Of a stretch of DNA of 64,000 bases, positions 12,979 to 25,400 are shown in pieces (the stretch's first letter is position 1; every line of letters begins with the position of its first letter). Source of the DNA: Imbricaverruca yamaguchii. Lineage: Eukaryota; Arthropoda; Thecostraca; Neoverrucidae. The notes beneath the pieces were generated by a model that was not told the origin of the DNA, did not search any database, and worked only from the letters and a program-made list of their open reading frames with translations. Where the stretch lies: contig JAOTOL010001637.1 of the NCBI GenBank assembly GCA_034440575.1, forward strand, positions 1,682,001-1,746,000, written 5' to 3'. The translations under genes were made by a program, and so were the position numbers.

Positions 12979-15900
12979 AAATGTTCTTCCAAACAGCTCC
13001 CCAGTGAATAAATGATGGATCGATTAGCTGGTGATGTGAAAGCTGGCTGGGGTAAACACCGCCATCCCCATCACTGGTGGTGACGACACACACGACATTT
13101 GCAGTCAGCCGTACGTCCTGTCTGGCTCTAAAGATGCTGCCTGATCACCTTGCCAAGCCGCACTTTGTCGGTGGTGTTCCGTTCGCACTCACTGTCGCAG
13201 CGCTGGCGGCACCACGCCATGCCTCATTACACTACTTAGGCTGCTGCACACCCTCACCCGTCCCCCCCCCTGCCCCGAGATGGGAGTGACACGTTCCTTT
13301 AGTACGGTTGGCTGTAAATGTCTCTGTAAAGATATCTGTGTCGCACCGAACAAAGGACCACCTACGATCTCGACAGCGTGCTGAAGTTGGAAGCAGCCAT
13401 TCGGTCTTCAGTGCAAGGCTCCGACTGCAAATAATCTTCCACTCTGCACCTGTGCATAACATTCTGAGCGATAAATGATATGTTTCTAACAATATTAGTA
13501 GTTAAAGGTGAATTGTGATGAATGGTAGGACATCATACTAAGGACAAAATACTGTGGCGACAGATGCACTTTCAGAATGCATTTGTTATCACACTCAGCG
13601 TATGCTTTTTCATAAAATCAGACATCGTATCCCATTTTTCTCCACTCGGAGGGAACTATTCTGTGTCTGTAATACTTGAAGCTAATTTATATGCAGCTGC
13701 ATGGTTTACCAAAAATTACACCACATGGATCAGAAGAACTGCACACCAGATGCATCAGAATCTTATGATAGTAGCCTCATCCGGATGAGTCGGACTTTAT
13801 TATTTTCGCGGCATTATTTCCTACCCTTATGTGCTAAATTCATGTTATAGGCGGCTTTGCTAGCATTTGCAGTGCTCTATTGTATTTGAAAATATATTGC
13901 GGCAAAAGACGCAATATCGAAGTAATAAACAGCGTTTGACATTCGCCGTCACATTCTCTTGATAAGCAGGCACCATTTTAATCGAAGCTTTGGAGTGATT
14001 ACAACACCTGACGGGAACATTGTCCGCTCACAATTCATTATTGGTAGCTCTAGCTTTACCACAGGAACTGGCTTGGTAGGCCTGCACGCAGTTCTTCGGA
14101 TACCAAATCCGACCAAACTGCCTCTGCCCACCGGAAGCAAATTTCTACCATACTTCCTCAGTTTGCCGAGGGCCATTTCCAGTCAGGCTTCCACGGTTCG
14201 CCGGAAGCCAACTCCGGGAAACTGCCACAGCCATTTTATGGTCATGGATTGTAGGAGTGACATATTTCGTAGATGTGGAACAAAGAACGCGATTCTATTC
14301 GTATGCACACAGTTTTCTTACCTTACGACAATGTTCACTGCTTTACGCTTGAAAATTTGCTTACGCAAGGATTACTTACTTGGCAGGGACGAGTAATGCA
14401 GGACATTGCATAATGGATAAAGTAAGCAGTGGGGGCAGGAGCACAGCCAGGAAGATCTTAAGGGGAGAAGGAACAAATGCTAACCGAGGAATAACTACTG
14501 ACATCCAGCACATTTCAATGAGCAAAACACATTGGCCTGATGGGAGGGAAATTTCTCAAAAATGATCATACCGTGGCTGCGCTGGTGCTTCGAGTCCAGC
14601 AACAGCTAGCCCGATGAACGATGGCGACCTTGAAGTGCCAACAATGGCTGGTTTGATGGACGAAATAGGCCTTGTGGTGTCAACAACGGTCAACTTGACG
14701 GTCAACGAGTAACGGTTAGTGAGTCTCGTGTCGTACCGGACCACCGACGTCGCGTGCGATAAGGCTTAATGGCACCAGCAAACTACACCAATCTGCCGAC
14801 CTGGTGGCCTGCGTTACTAGTGTATGCCAACGAGTTAATGGATCAGTAGATACTAGGGCTAGGAGACACCGGAAGCATGTGTTACCCGATCGGACAATGA
14901 TGATCCCTGATCGAAAAATGACATCCTTTGGGAAGTCCATCCACGCTGCTGCATTTTTTTCGGCTGAAGGAGTCCTTCTAGAACACAAGCTTAGACTAAT
15001 TGCGACTAATTGGCGTCACTTAGGGAGTGCAGAGCTCATTCGTCTCAAGCTTATCTTGACCATTGGCGAACGTTCAGAGAAATAGCGAGCTCTTTATAAG
15101 TGCCCATCGGACAAAATGTCTGGATTCGCCAGTGTGTGGACGAATGCAAAATAAACATGATGTGTATATGCATGTATGCATAGCGATCTTATCAGCTTTA
15201 TCTGCGTATTTTGATTTTTACATTTGCTCTATTCTCAATAGACAACTAATTGCTTATTCAATGTACTAAGTTCCAATAATGTTTTCTGATCGAACAGCAC
15301 TCGTGGCCAGTATCCGTGCGAAGTCCTCCCTCGCTTCCAGCGCTTAAGAAGTTCGAATTGCGCATCTAATGTGCCAATATTTCCAGGACGGAACGCACCC
15401 ACACATGCAAAGTCCTCAGAAGCCGATCATGGTGAGCTTTCCATCAGGAAGCGATTTCTCGAACAAAGGTCACCAGGTCAATGGAGACCAATCAGATAGA
15501 GTTAATTAGATGGGTATTCCGGGTTCGGTCACAATCGTGATGATACTTGTGATAGCTCACCGCGTGTTTTATAGCTTCTGTTCACTTTTGCAAAATATAA
15601 TCACAAACATGTCATCTGGTATCTAACCGGCGCCAAGAATCGCAACGACGCTTTCTACCCTTCCCTCACCTGGGCTCACTGATTTATATCCTGATAATTC
15701 TGTTAATATACGACTCTGATGTACTTGTGAGATACGATATCATTCAGTCGATGGTAATTAATTAAGGAAGGGAAATGAGACAATGCTACCTACCTCCAGG
15801 TGGGTCCGGTCTGCTACACACGACAGGAGACGTTATGTAAGCTTAATGTAATCGCGTGGCAGACATTTATCAACACGGGTGCACCCAGAACATAATTTCG

Positions 15901-16304
15901 GATGGATTCATAGCGCAATAGGGAAAAAAGAAACGTTAAAAATAAAAAATGCTCCTACATCATTGCAGTTTCTATTTCATTTCCACGATGCTGAGTGAGG
16001 AAACAAATATTCCCCAGTTGGTACCATAATTCCCAAAGGCTTAGAGTTTTGTCTCTGTATTTAGCTTACAGAACACTTTCGCCCTTCCCTGCAGTCAGGA
16101 AAGCTTTTATCTTTAGCCAGGGTCTGGCTGGCCTTGCATCTCACCCGAAATCAATAAGATATTCCCTTGCAACATCCGACCCGCTATGTTGTTATTAGCC
16201 GAAGAAGAACATACATTCTAAATGAACATGCTCCCTATTGGAGTTGTCTATTGCAGCTTGCCGAGCTTAATCTTATGTCGGCATAAAATATTCAAAAATT
16301 TCAA
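12979..16304. other. No recognisable gene
   Basis: Mixed sequence. A plus-strand frame of 145 codons at 13959-14396 and smaller ones resemble no family I know and have no paired splice sites that I trust. A short ggtcaac reiteration lies near 14670-14720. Confidence 0.55.
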
Positions 16305-16712
16305 GGGCATGTCCCACCTTGTCACTCCTGGATGCTCCAGATGTCTCCAACGATACTGCTCAGCGACACGTCTTACCAACCCACCCCTGGGTGTGCCAGT
16401 GGTCGCCAGCAATGCGGGTTAGGGACATGTCCTACCAACCCACCCCTGGGTGTGCCAGTGGTCGCCAGCGATGCGGGTTAGGGACATGTTCCACCTACCC
16501 ACCCCTGGGTGTGCCAGTGGTCGGCAGCGATGCGGGTTAGGAGTCCTCCCCCTGGGTGCAGTGGTGCAGCGATGCGGGTTAGGGACATGTCCCTACCCTG
16601 CAGGGGGGGTGGCATGTCCCACCTACCCACCCCTGGGTGTGCCAGTGGTCGCCAGCGATGCGGGTTAGGGACATGTCCCACCTACCCACCCCTGGGTGTG
16701 CCAGTGGTCGCC
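16305..16712. repeat. Minisatellite, 59-bp unit, about 6 copies
   Basis: Units share CCACCCCTGGGTGTGCCAGT, then GGTCGCCAGCGATGCGGGTTAGGGACATGTC. One copy is truncated at 16541 and another has an insertion at 16595-16612. Each full unit carries GGGTTAGGG and a decamer GGACATGTCC that is a palindrome. Perfect or near-perfect decamers start at 16305, 16423, 16482, 16583 and 16669. Confidence 0.92.
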
Positions 16713-17109
16713 AATGCTATCTGTTGCTGTTCAAGGTGTCGAACTTGATGTGCTTGTCCAAAGCGATGCTTGTCAATTAACTGTTGTAAAAAGAATACAT
16801 CTGTAGCCAACAACCTGGGCCATCACTTGGACCATAGAAGCATTAACCAACGACTGTCGTTATTTAATCGCAACCGTTGAAGAAAAAAAAAACAGTTGCA
16901 AATACCCTTGCACTCAAAGTACATTCTGATAATACTGCACGGTGCCTGACGGTTGATCTATTGCCGACGAATGCCTCCAGTTGAGTTCATCATTCAAGGC
17001 GACTTGGAAGAAATGCAGATCTCCTTTCGGAATATTGGTGAGGTCCAAACAAAAACTATCTACTGTTTGCTTCTTGGTGCCCTTCGTATGCACTAAACCA
17101 GGGTCTTTA
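16713..17109. other. No recognisable gene
   Basis: Ordinary mixed DNA between a minisatellite and a GC island, including a poly-A run near 16884. I see nothing functional. Confidence 0.6.
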
Positions 17110-17600
17110 AGCGAATTCTAAGTGAGGGCAATTTCAATGTCCCAGCCCACCGTTGACCCTCAGAGCTGCGCTGCTAGTCTGCGCCGGCGGGCTGACGGTG
17201 CGAGTGGGCCGCCGTGTTGTGCTGCTGGCTGAGCGGCAGCACGGCGGCCCGGGTGGTCGCACCAACGCGCCACGTGACAGGTGAGCGGCGCCGTCCAAGT
17301 GGGCCAATTAGCGCGTCAGGTGAGCGGCCCAAAGTCGGCTGTTGCGGCCGGCAGCGTCGGCCGGACAGCACGCACCGGGTCGTCAGCCGGCCGGCCGTGC
17401 ACCGGGCGCCGATCTCGGCCGATTCTGTCAGATGGCGTTCGACGTGCGTCACCTGGTCGGTGGTGTGACGTTTGTCGCACGGCCTGCAGACTCGGCTTCC
17501 ACCCTCCGCGGACCGCACAGACGACGCTGGCCGGCAGCGTGCGAGGTACGCCCGCCTGCGGTACCGTCTCTACCGTCCGAAATACGCGCTCAGGCTTAGA
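17110..17600. promoter_or_regulatory. GC/CpG-rich island 1
   Basis: Dense CpG with reiterated GGCCGG, GCGCC and GTCGGC words, flanked by AT-richer DNA. Frames are open on both strands simply because TA-containing stops are rare. There is no TATA box and no recognised exon. It could be a promoter-type CpG island or a regulatory element; the sequence alone does not decide. Confidence 0.4.
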
Positions 17601-17771
17601 ATGAATGACGGCAGTAGTTGAACTCAGTAAATACTTTTCGCTCTGGTGAGGCATCATGCAGCTTCCTGTCTTCTAGATATGTTACTAAAACCTTTTCGGC
17701 ACAACCCACCCGAGATCCGGTCCGCCGTCATTCAATTTATTACCGATATCTCGGCATAAGGCATGTCGCTT

Positions 17772-17884
17772 CATGCATGAATTACAAAATTTGTTAGTAG
17801 CCTTGTCTTCGACGGCAGTCATTGCCAAAAAGTTCACTGTCGTCGAAGACAAGGTTAATGACAAATTTTCGCCTTTTATGCATG
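17772..17884 (+). ncRNA. Candidate hairpin RNA (pre-miRNA-like fold-back)
   Basis: Arms 17786-17819 and 17836-17869 are 34 nt each and complementary except at four positions. As plus-strand RNA three of these are G·U pairs, leaving a single mismatch; as minus-strand RNA the same three would be A·C. The loop is 16 nt. An outer 7-bp stem pairs CATGCAT at 17772-17778 with ATGCATG at 17878-17884. Length, loop size and pairing resemble an animal microRNA precursor. A small fold-back MITE is the main alternative. I do not recognise a known microRNA seed. Confidence 0.4.
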
Positions 17885-19593
17885 CAAATATATGTATAAT
17901 GCTGAGATATCGATAGCAAATTGAATGCGGAAACTTATTCTTTCGCAAATGTTAAAAAAATATGTTGCCGGGAAAGGTAGCTGTTTCCTCCGCAACTCAT
18001 TGCACGTGTTAATATCGTGTTCCTCCTCTTCTTCTTCACCTTTAACCACAGGGACGTGTAATGGTTTTATAACTCGATTACGCATAAACTGAACCAGAAT
18101 TCATAACCTGATAGGCGATTAGGTCTTATAGAGTGAAATGCCATAATCCAGATAATTAGCCAGCGCAGGACGCCATGGCATAAGGTAGGCGTTGTATTTG
18201 TGCCGACTGGAGTATGCATGAAGGCTCACTATATGTTGTACTACATGCGTCTCAGCATCGCTTTTCTGTCTATCTTTGGAGCCATTTGCTCGATCCCCAA
18301 AAATAAATTCACAATCCACATGTCAGGTTAAAACGGCCTTGGACATTACATATTTCACTATTCATTTTACTAAAAGTTCACAAGTCAGTTCAGTCAAAAT
18401 GCAATGCTTTGTTTCGCTTTCGGTTAGTTGCTTGTACTACATGAACCTACAAAACCGGTGTCAACATGCTTAGCAGATCAGACAGGGGGTTTAGTAAGTA
18501 TATAAATGATTTAGGCTATAAGCCACATGTCATATTAGATTGCCCTAGTATCGCGCATCGATGCTCGTATCGAACATCGTGCTTCACTTGGTTGATCAGA
18601 ATGAAAGACATATTTTTGTATCCCAACAGACATGCACTCTAAAAATGGACTTCACGCAGTCGTATGTTCAGGAAAAGTAAGTTTTCTTGTGTCTTGTGAC
18701 AACTTTTGCTGACGAAGTATTTCTCTTTTGAATTATAAAAGATTTAATGATAGTTAGGTTTGACACACCTTGAATCATTTAAATATCGACCCAGGGTGAC
18801 GCAGCGACATCCTTGACAGCATATATGGGAGTGCAGATAGATATATAGGGCGTCATGTGAAGCACGTACAACAGAATCGGATTGATGTGAAAACTCTGAA
18901 CCTATGTTTTCTCTATGACGCAGCTATGACAAAATATAGTGTCATATGAAGCATGACGTTTCCACAAAGTATGCTGTAAGTGAGCCCTTTGAGGTAGTAA
19001 AGGCTTCTGATGTCAGGCACAATTACGGCAAGAGCATGGTCAGGGTGACACAAACAGATTTCATCCCAGCTAATAACAGGGTACAGCAGATTATTTCGAT
19101 CACGTGATCAACAAGAACAGTAGCAAAAGTACAGCATCTCGGTAAGGAAGAGCCGGTCGACATTTTTGTTTCAACCGAATGAGCATAGCAGATTGCATTC
19201 CCATCGCAAGTAGTGGCACACTCCCCTCGTAGTTCCGTCCCGAGAAGCGTATTCCCCGAGCTGAACCGTCCGATGGTCCCCCCCCCCCCAGCTCCGCAGT
19301 CGTCTCACTGTCCTGACTTCAGCTGTCCCAGTGTCCCAGTGTCATCAGTCTTGTTGTGTCGATCTTAGCCGTCTCATTGTCCTGGTCCCAGACGTCCCAT
19401 TGTGCTCGTCCCAGTTCTACCATTGTACTGGTCCCAGTCATCCGACGGTGCTGGTCCCAGCCGTCCCATTTCTTGTTCTAGTCACCCCACTGCCCCAGTG
19501 CCAGCTCCAGCCGACCAAGTGTCCCGGTCCCAGTAATCCCACCGTGCCGGTCTCAGCCACCCACCCCACGGTCTCAGCTGCGCCTGGTCCCCA
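17885..19593. other. No gene; contains the palindrome GATCACGTGATC
   Basis: AT-rich DNA without a recognisable coding region. A 12-bp palindrome lies at 19098-19109. From 19290 the sequence becomes a degenerate CCCAGTCNTCCCA-type pyrimidine-rich repeat (gtcccag words) leading into the next array. Confidence 0.6.
19098..19109. promoter_or_regulatory. E-box palindrome GATCACGTGATC (copy 1)
   Basis: A perfect 12-bp palindrome centred on CACGTG with the GAT/ATC flanks preferred by MITF/TFE/USF-class bHLH-zip proteins. The identical 12-mer recurs at 48749-48760. Confidence 0.3.
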
Positions 19594-20455
19594 AGCACAG
19601 GTCGACGGTATCCGAGCACAGGTCGACGGTATCCGAGCACAGGTCGACGGTGTCCGAGCACAGGTCGACGGTGTCCGAGCACAGGTCGACGGTATCTGAG
19701 CACAGGTCGACGGTGTCTGAGCACAGGTCGACGGTATCTGAGCACAGGTCGACGGTGTCTGAGCACAGGTCGACGGTATCTGAGCACAGGTCGACGGTGT
19801 CTGAGCACAGGTCGACGGTGTCTGAGCACAGGTCGACGGTATCTGAGCACAGGTCGACGGTGTCTGAGCACAGGTCGACGGTATCTGAGCGCAGGTCGAC
19901 GGTGTCTGAGCACAGGTCGACGGTATCCGAGCACAGGTCGACGGTGTCTGAGCACAGGTCGACGGTGTCTGAGCACAGGTCGACGGTATCCGAGCACAGG
20001 TCGACGGTGTCTGAGCACAGGTCGACGGTGTCTGAGCACAGGTCGACGGTGTCTGAGCACAGGTCGACGGTATCCGAGCACAGGTCGACGGTGTCCGAGC
20101 ACAGGTCGACGGTATCCGAGCACAGGTCGACGGTGTCTGAGCACAGGTCGACGGTATCCGAGCACAGGTCGACGGTATCCGAGCACAGGTCGGCGGTGTC
20201 TGAGCATGGGTCCGCGATTTCTGAGCAGAGGTCGACGGTCTCTGAACATTGCTCTGCGATCTCTGAGCATAGCCTGCGATCTCTGAGCGGAGGTCGGTGG
20301 TCTCTGAGCAGAGGTCTGCGGTCTCCGAGCAGAGATCGGCAGTGTCTGAGCATAGCTTTGCGATCTCTGGGCAGAGGTCGGTAGTCTCTGAGCATCTGAG
20401 CAGAGGTCTGCGGTCTCTGAGCAGAGGTCGGCGGTATCTGAGCAGAGGTCGGCTC
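19594..20455. repeat. Minisatellite, 21-bp unit
   Basis: About 28 near-identical 21-bp units (AGCACAGGTCGACGGTGTCT plus G) occupy 19594-20191. They vary mainly at GTATC/GTGTC and CCGAG/CTGAG. A decayed shoulder with GAGCAGAGGTCGGCGGT variants runs to about 20455. Because 21 is a multiple of three, frames stay open on both strands (up to 347 codons), reading for example STVSEHR or LCSDTVD heptads. No promoter, start context or splice site supports translation. Confidence 0.95.
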
Positions 20456-22110
20456 GGCTCCGGCGCCGTGTCCGGAATCCGTGGCTGTCAGGTGCGCCAT
20501 CAGCCGCGTCGCGGCCGTTCATCATTAAATCTCTATCGGGGCGAACCCTTGCCGGCGGCGCAATCGTCGACGCGGCGGCTTAATTGGCGCCATCCATCAG
20601 AGCGGTGTCGCGCGCCGTCGCTCGTCTTCCCGCGGCGGTCATCTTTCTCACGTTAGCGGCGCCGCCACCTGCCGAGAAGATGAGTGCAAAAAATCACCGC
20701 CGACTCGGCCTCTCGCCGGCCTTTTCACTGATTAATTCCGTCATTTCCGTGCATTGATGCGACATTGGTTTTTGTTGCGATCCATCAGGCAGGCGGAGCG
20801 CGGTGTTGATTTAGCCGATAGGCAGCCGCCAGCCGGCAGCGGCGGCGAGCTGCACAGACTGAGAGGGTTATCGGCGCGCCGTGGGAGACAAATGTGGAGC
20901 GCCGGCACGATCAGCACGCAGTGACATGACGCCAAGGAAGCGATCCGACAGTGGTGTCCCATGCGCTGGGAGCTATGGACGTGGGCAGAGACAATTGAGA
21001 ATAGTCGAGGAATTGTGAGCGGGAACGGGTTGGAGGGCGGAAGTGCGCTCTGATGACAACTGATAGTGTGCTTTGAGGACACGAGTGGCCGATGTGCCTT
21101 GGGAGCTAGGGGAGGTCAGAGGTCCGAGGAACAGTCAAGAACGACCCTGAAGCGGCCATGAAACTGCTGGTGTGTTGGTGAACGCCGAGAGCAAACAAAA
21201 CAACACTATGAGACGACCAGTCCTGGACTCGGCCAGGTCGTCAGAGGACCAGGGAAGCAGGGAACCCCTGAACTTCAGGGGACCAGGGAAGCAGGGAACC
21301 CCTGAACTTCAGGGGACCAGGGAACCACTGAAGGAAGTCTGCGGAGACTCGAGACGGCCTAGTCGCCGTGGCTCGCTGGGCGGCCGCGGAGTCGGTGTGA
21401 GCCGGGGTGGTGGAGGCGCCGTCGGCGAGTGAGTGCAATATCGCGGCCGACGCAGCTCACGCTCAGACCTGCGCACACATGGAGTGCGTGGCCGCCGCGC
21501 CCGGCAGTCAGCTGGCGCCGATTGCCGTCAATAATCCGTCCATTGATCAGCTTACCACGTCCGACAAAATATAAGCCACACGCCCGTGTTTTGAGTGGGC
21601 TGATTTATATGCCGCCGATAATCGGATGATTCGACTGCGGGCGGCGGTAATCCGCGGCCGGCGCGCGTTCCGCCACACGCGGCCATTCTTATGCAGATCG
21701 ATGCCGGAAAACTAAGTCGGCGACGCGCACGCCATAAGTCGGCGCGCGGCCGGCCGCTGTTCACCAGTATTGTACATTAGGTGTGTCGGCGATACGGCCG
21801 GCGGTGTCGGCGCCGAGCCGCGGCGACATGCAGGCGGCGGCCGGCCGCAAAGGTGCCGAGAGGGCTGCGCCCACCTGGCGGCGATACACACACATCAGCG
21901 CCGGCCGGCGATGGCGGCCGGCGCCACCACGTGGCCGTGTTGGGTCGCCACGCCGCTGTCCACGGTCGGGGTGCGGGCATAAATTTGTACCCGCCTCGCT
22001 AAATGTGCCGCCTCTGCAGAAGTCGATCTGCATAGTTCATAAATATGACGGCGGCCCACCGGAAGCCTCGGCTGAGTCAGCGCCAAAGACGATGGCTGAA
22101 GCCCGGAACG
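20456..22110. promoter_or_regulatory. GC/CpG-rich island 2, largest in the window
   Basis: About 1.65 kb of CpG-rich DNA in which homeodomain-type ATTA/TTAAT words and GATA-type words are embedded: TTATCGG at 20868 and the near-palindrome CCGATAATCGG at 21615. An imperfect 44-bp duplication (CCTGAACTTCAGGGGACCAG core) lies at 21248-21325. Many overlapping frames are open on both strands, but none resembles a protein I know. The mixture of GC-rich matrix with clustered AT-rich factor-like sites fits a developmental enhancer or CpG-island promoter, by inference. Confidence 0.4.
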
Positions 22111-24251
22111 TATGGTGGTACTTATAAGTGTCTGAACTCGACATGGGTGACTTGTGCTCCTGCATGCACATTGCTTGTGAAAAAGATTAGCAACAAGCTA
22201 TGCTAATCCCAATGATCTAGTTAATGAGCATGTGCGTCAACTGTGCCCATCTCCAAATGCCCCATCTCTGAATGTGTTCCTCGTCAGAACTTCACGGCTT
22301 AATCAAGCTACAGCATTTGCATGAACAATTCATCCTGCTTATCTATCGAAATTAAGTGGCTGTTACACCATATAATCAACGGGATCTTTGCATCATCATT
22401 TGATCATTCATGCATCATTGGATTCAAATGACGACCACGTTACCTGATTCATCACAGTGATGGTCATTGGCTATTAAATATTTCAATGCCCCATCTGACG
22501 AGCATTCGAAATGATACTGTGGAGCGAATATATTGTGCTAACTAAGCGTGGGCTTAATTAGCACAGTGCTTCCAGAAGAGAACATGATCTGCTTGCAGAA
22601 GAGCTTTTTCACAATGATATTCCATTCCAATGTTTGAAAACATTATAGCATACTGAACATCGTGTAGCTGTTTCTTGCCATGCCATAGCATCATATGCCC
22701 ACCGCATCAGTGAACTCCGCCGAGCTACATCAAACCAGCAACAAAAATAATCGCAGGCTTCGTAGTTGGCTAGCGAAACATCTATTTTAGTGTTCCAACT
22801 TCATCAGGCCGGCAGCAGCCAGAGCACGGAAGCTGGTCGACTGAGTGGAGCAAAAGTTGTTCATCTGGTTCCGGCGCCACATTTCCGACTCCATGGTTGC
22901 TATCCTGAGGTAGGATATATCGTGATTCGCAGTAGGATACATAGTGAATAACTCGACTCGGCCAGCTGGTTATCAGGAGCATATTATTAGAAAACTTGCA
23001 CTCATTTGTCTTATTTGGCTATTTGATTTGCATACCCGCACCAACCGACCCTCAGGCCTTGCCTATGTGTTGTATGCACCAGGAACCGGCTTAAAACCGT
23101 AGGAAATACGCCAGCCGGACCATGGTGCAAACTTTCAAGAGAAGCGAATCTCCCTTTTAGCGCATCGATAAGACGACGGAGACACTATAGGCAGCAAGCA
23201 ACACGAAGACACTATAAGCAGAATGTTCAGGCAATCTGCAATTGTTTTAGGGCCTTCAAGCGTACTGCAATTGTAGAACGTTTAGGCGTATTGTAATTTA
23301 TTTCAATTTTATGCGCGCCGCACTTTCTTTTCCACTAATGACTTGTGTTATATGTTATTTGTTCAGGTATCGCATTTTTGTTCTATAATTATATGCCCAG
23401 AAGTTCTCAAGTTCCTCAAATATCTTGCACTTATAGCTGTGTTGTGTCTTGACTTTGCCCATTAGTAAAGGCTGCCTCTGTTGATGTATATATGTATCAA
23501 TGAGTACGTGAATGAATCAATCTCTCTGTATTGACCACCATTAGCCCCACGCACATGCAATGTTTTAGGGGAAATGTATTTGTAGAATCTTGTGGACGGC
23601 TTACTGAATCATATTTTCTGATCATCAGCATCCTTCTCGGATCTTGAGTTCTTCCTACAAAATTGCTTCCATACAAGATGCAAACTTCAATAAAGGCATG
23701 ACGACATGACGTACCGAAGGCACTATGACCTTTCCCCCCTGGAAATCAAACTATTGATGTATTTATGGTATCAATGAATGAACACATCCTGTATCCATTG
23801 ATGCATTTATAGTATCCAGTCCATGGTCCCAGCGCATGCATGTTCGGAATAATATGCATATTTTAGTGTCTGGCTCGTTTCTGGGCGACTAATATTGAGG
23901 AGCTGCACGGAATAAGTCTGGGCTGGCCTGGTTTCCCCCAGCGAGAAGGCTTTGGTGGCTCATATTTCAGGTAGCTGACTCAATTGCTGAGCGACGCTGC
24001 CATTGACATTTAGTTATGTTCCGGAGGGAGACATTAATGTTTTTCAGCAGATTATTGCTTTTCCCGGACCTTGTATCGCAGTAGTTCGGGAGACTCCGAA
24101 ATGTTACACGACTTTTTTCAGCTATAACTCTTCATGACCCGTGAAATAGGTGCTCCTGACATTTGCGGAGTTCATTCGGCTTTTTAATGAGGACTCCTCA
24201 AAGATGAGCATCACGGTTGCTGTCGGTCCAGAACAACTTACGTGAAAACAG
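22111..24251. other. No recognisable gene
   Basis: AT-rich DNA with no frame over 70 codons and no motif I can name. There are repeated short words (atgatttatagtatc near 23760-23820) but no ordered array. Confidence 0.65.
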
Positions 24252-24572
24252 GAATGGCAATATACGGCGCTCGTGTCTTCACTGTCCACCAGCGTTTCTA
24301 CGTCCTTGAAATGATACGGGGCCCGTCTCTCCACTGCCACTAGCGTTCCTACGTCCCTGAAATGGTAATTCACGGAGCCTGCCTCGCCACTTCCACTAGC
24401 ACTTCTCATGTCCATGAAATGACAACATAGGACGCTCGCCTCTCCACTGTCCACTAGTGTTCTTATGCCCATGAAATGGTAATATACGCGCTCGCCTCTC
24501 CACTGTCCATGCAATGGTAACATACGGCGCTCGCCTCTCCACTGTCCACTAGTGGTTTCATGTCCTTTAAAT
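24252..24572. repeat. Minisatellite, about 57-bp unit, 6 copies
   Basis: Degenerate copies share CGCTCGCCTCTCCACTGTCC, then ACTAGNGTTNNTANGTCC, then TGAAATGGTAATATAC. The fifth copy has lost its middle. The 185-codon minus-strand frame here is repeat-derived (HFMGIRTLVDSGEAS-like reiterations). Confidence 0.88.
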
Positions 24573-24619
24573 GCAATGTGTAATATAGCAAGTGTAATAA
24601 CTTGGTGGCACCGCGCCTC

Positions 24620-25400
24620 GTGACCTGTGACCATGTCACGGAAGTATGGTCTCGTTCTCACCACGATGTAGCGTTCCAATCTGTGTTAACAGCGACGTAG
24701 CGTACGTCGAGATGTGTTCTGCAATATCGAAGGTGTCCGATAACGGGGATTTAGGGCGACGCATCCCACTGTGTCGCGCCGATTTGCCTAAGTCACCGGC
24801 GACACTGGTTCTCCCATTTCGCCGAAGGGCGGTCTGACACTAAATTCGGTAGCGGCCGCGAAATTCCTTTCATCATCGCTCTCAACAGGCAATTGTCCGG
24901 AAGGTATCCTAAATTCGGCCTTATCGCCGGAGCAGCGGACGGGTCGCGCTGCCTCAGCCGTTATTCTCGCCGTATAATGCGTTATCCGACGCCACGACCA
25001 ACGAATCCAACAAGTTTGTGGCCTCTTTATGCTGCTCCCCCCTGTTATGGTAACTAAGTCATTTTTATCTGAGTGCCGACTGGTGCGCGGCAACAAAACT
25101 GCATATTCGCCTCCCACGGACGGTGGCGGGATGATCCGGAAAAATAAGTACCGCGATGCGCAGTTATTGCCATGGTAACGGCCGATAAGACAAGATGGCG
25201 GAGATTGGCGGCGCGCCGCCGTGTGAGACGTGTGCGCTGCGCCGCTCTCTTCTGCGGTCGATACCGGGCGTCGGCAATATGGGCACAAAGCGGGCCGCGC
25301 ACTCGCCCAGAGCCCTCGGCGTGACTGCATGCTGTACGGCCGGAAACGGCGTCATCCAACGCACCACCGACAACTTACCGCACGAGATGAAGTCGCAAGC
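24620..25400. promoter_or_regulatory. GC/CpG-rich island 3 with RFX-, GATA- and YY1-like sites
   Basis: CpG-rich DNA holding ATTGCCATGGTAAC at 25166-25179 (13 of 14 to the RFX X-box GTTGCCATGGTAAC), GCCGATAAG at 25181-25189 and AAGATGGCG at 25192-25200 (YY1/Pho-type). It also has TTATCGCC at 24921, CCGATAA at 24737 and a related GTTATGGTAAC at 25044-25054. The clustering within 35 bp is promoter-like. No exon is recognised. Confidence 0.45.

Noticed and set aside
19482..20525. 347- and 308-codon minus-strand frames and a 244-codon plus frame
   Set aside because: Products of the 21-bp repeat, whose period is a multiple of three; no start context or splice evidence.
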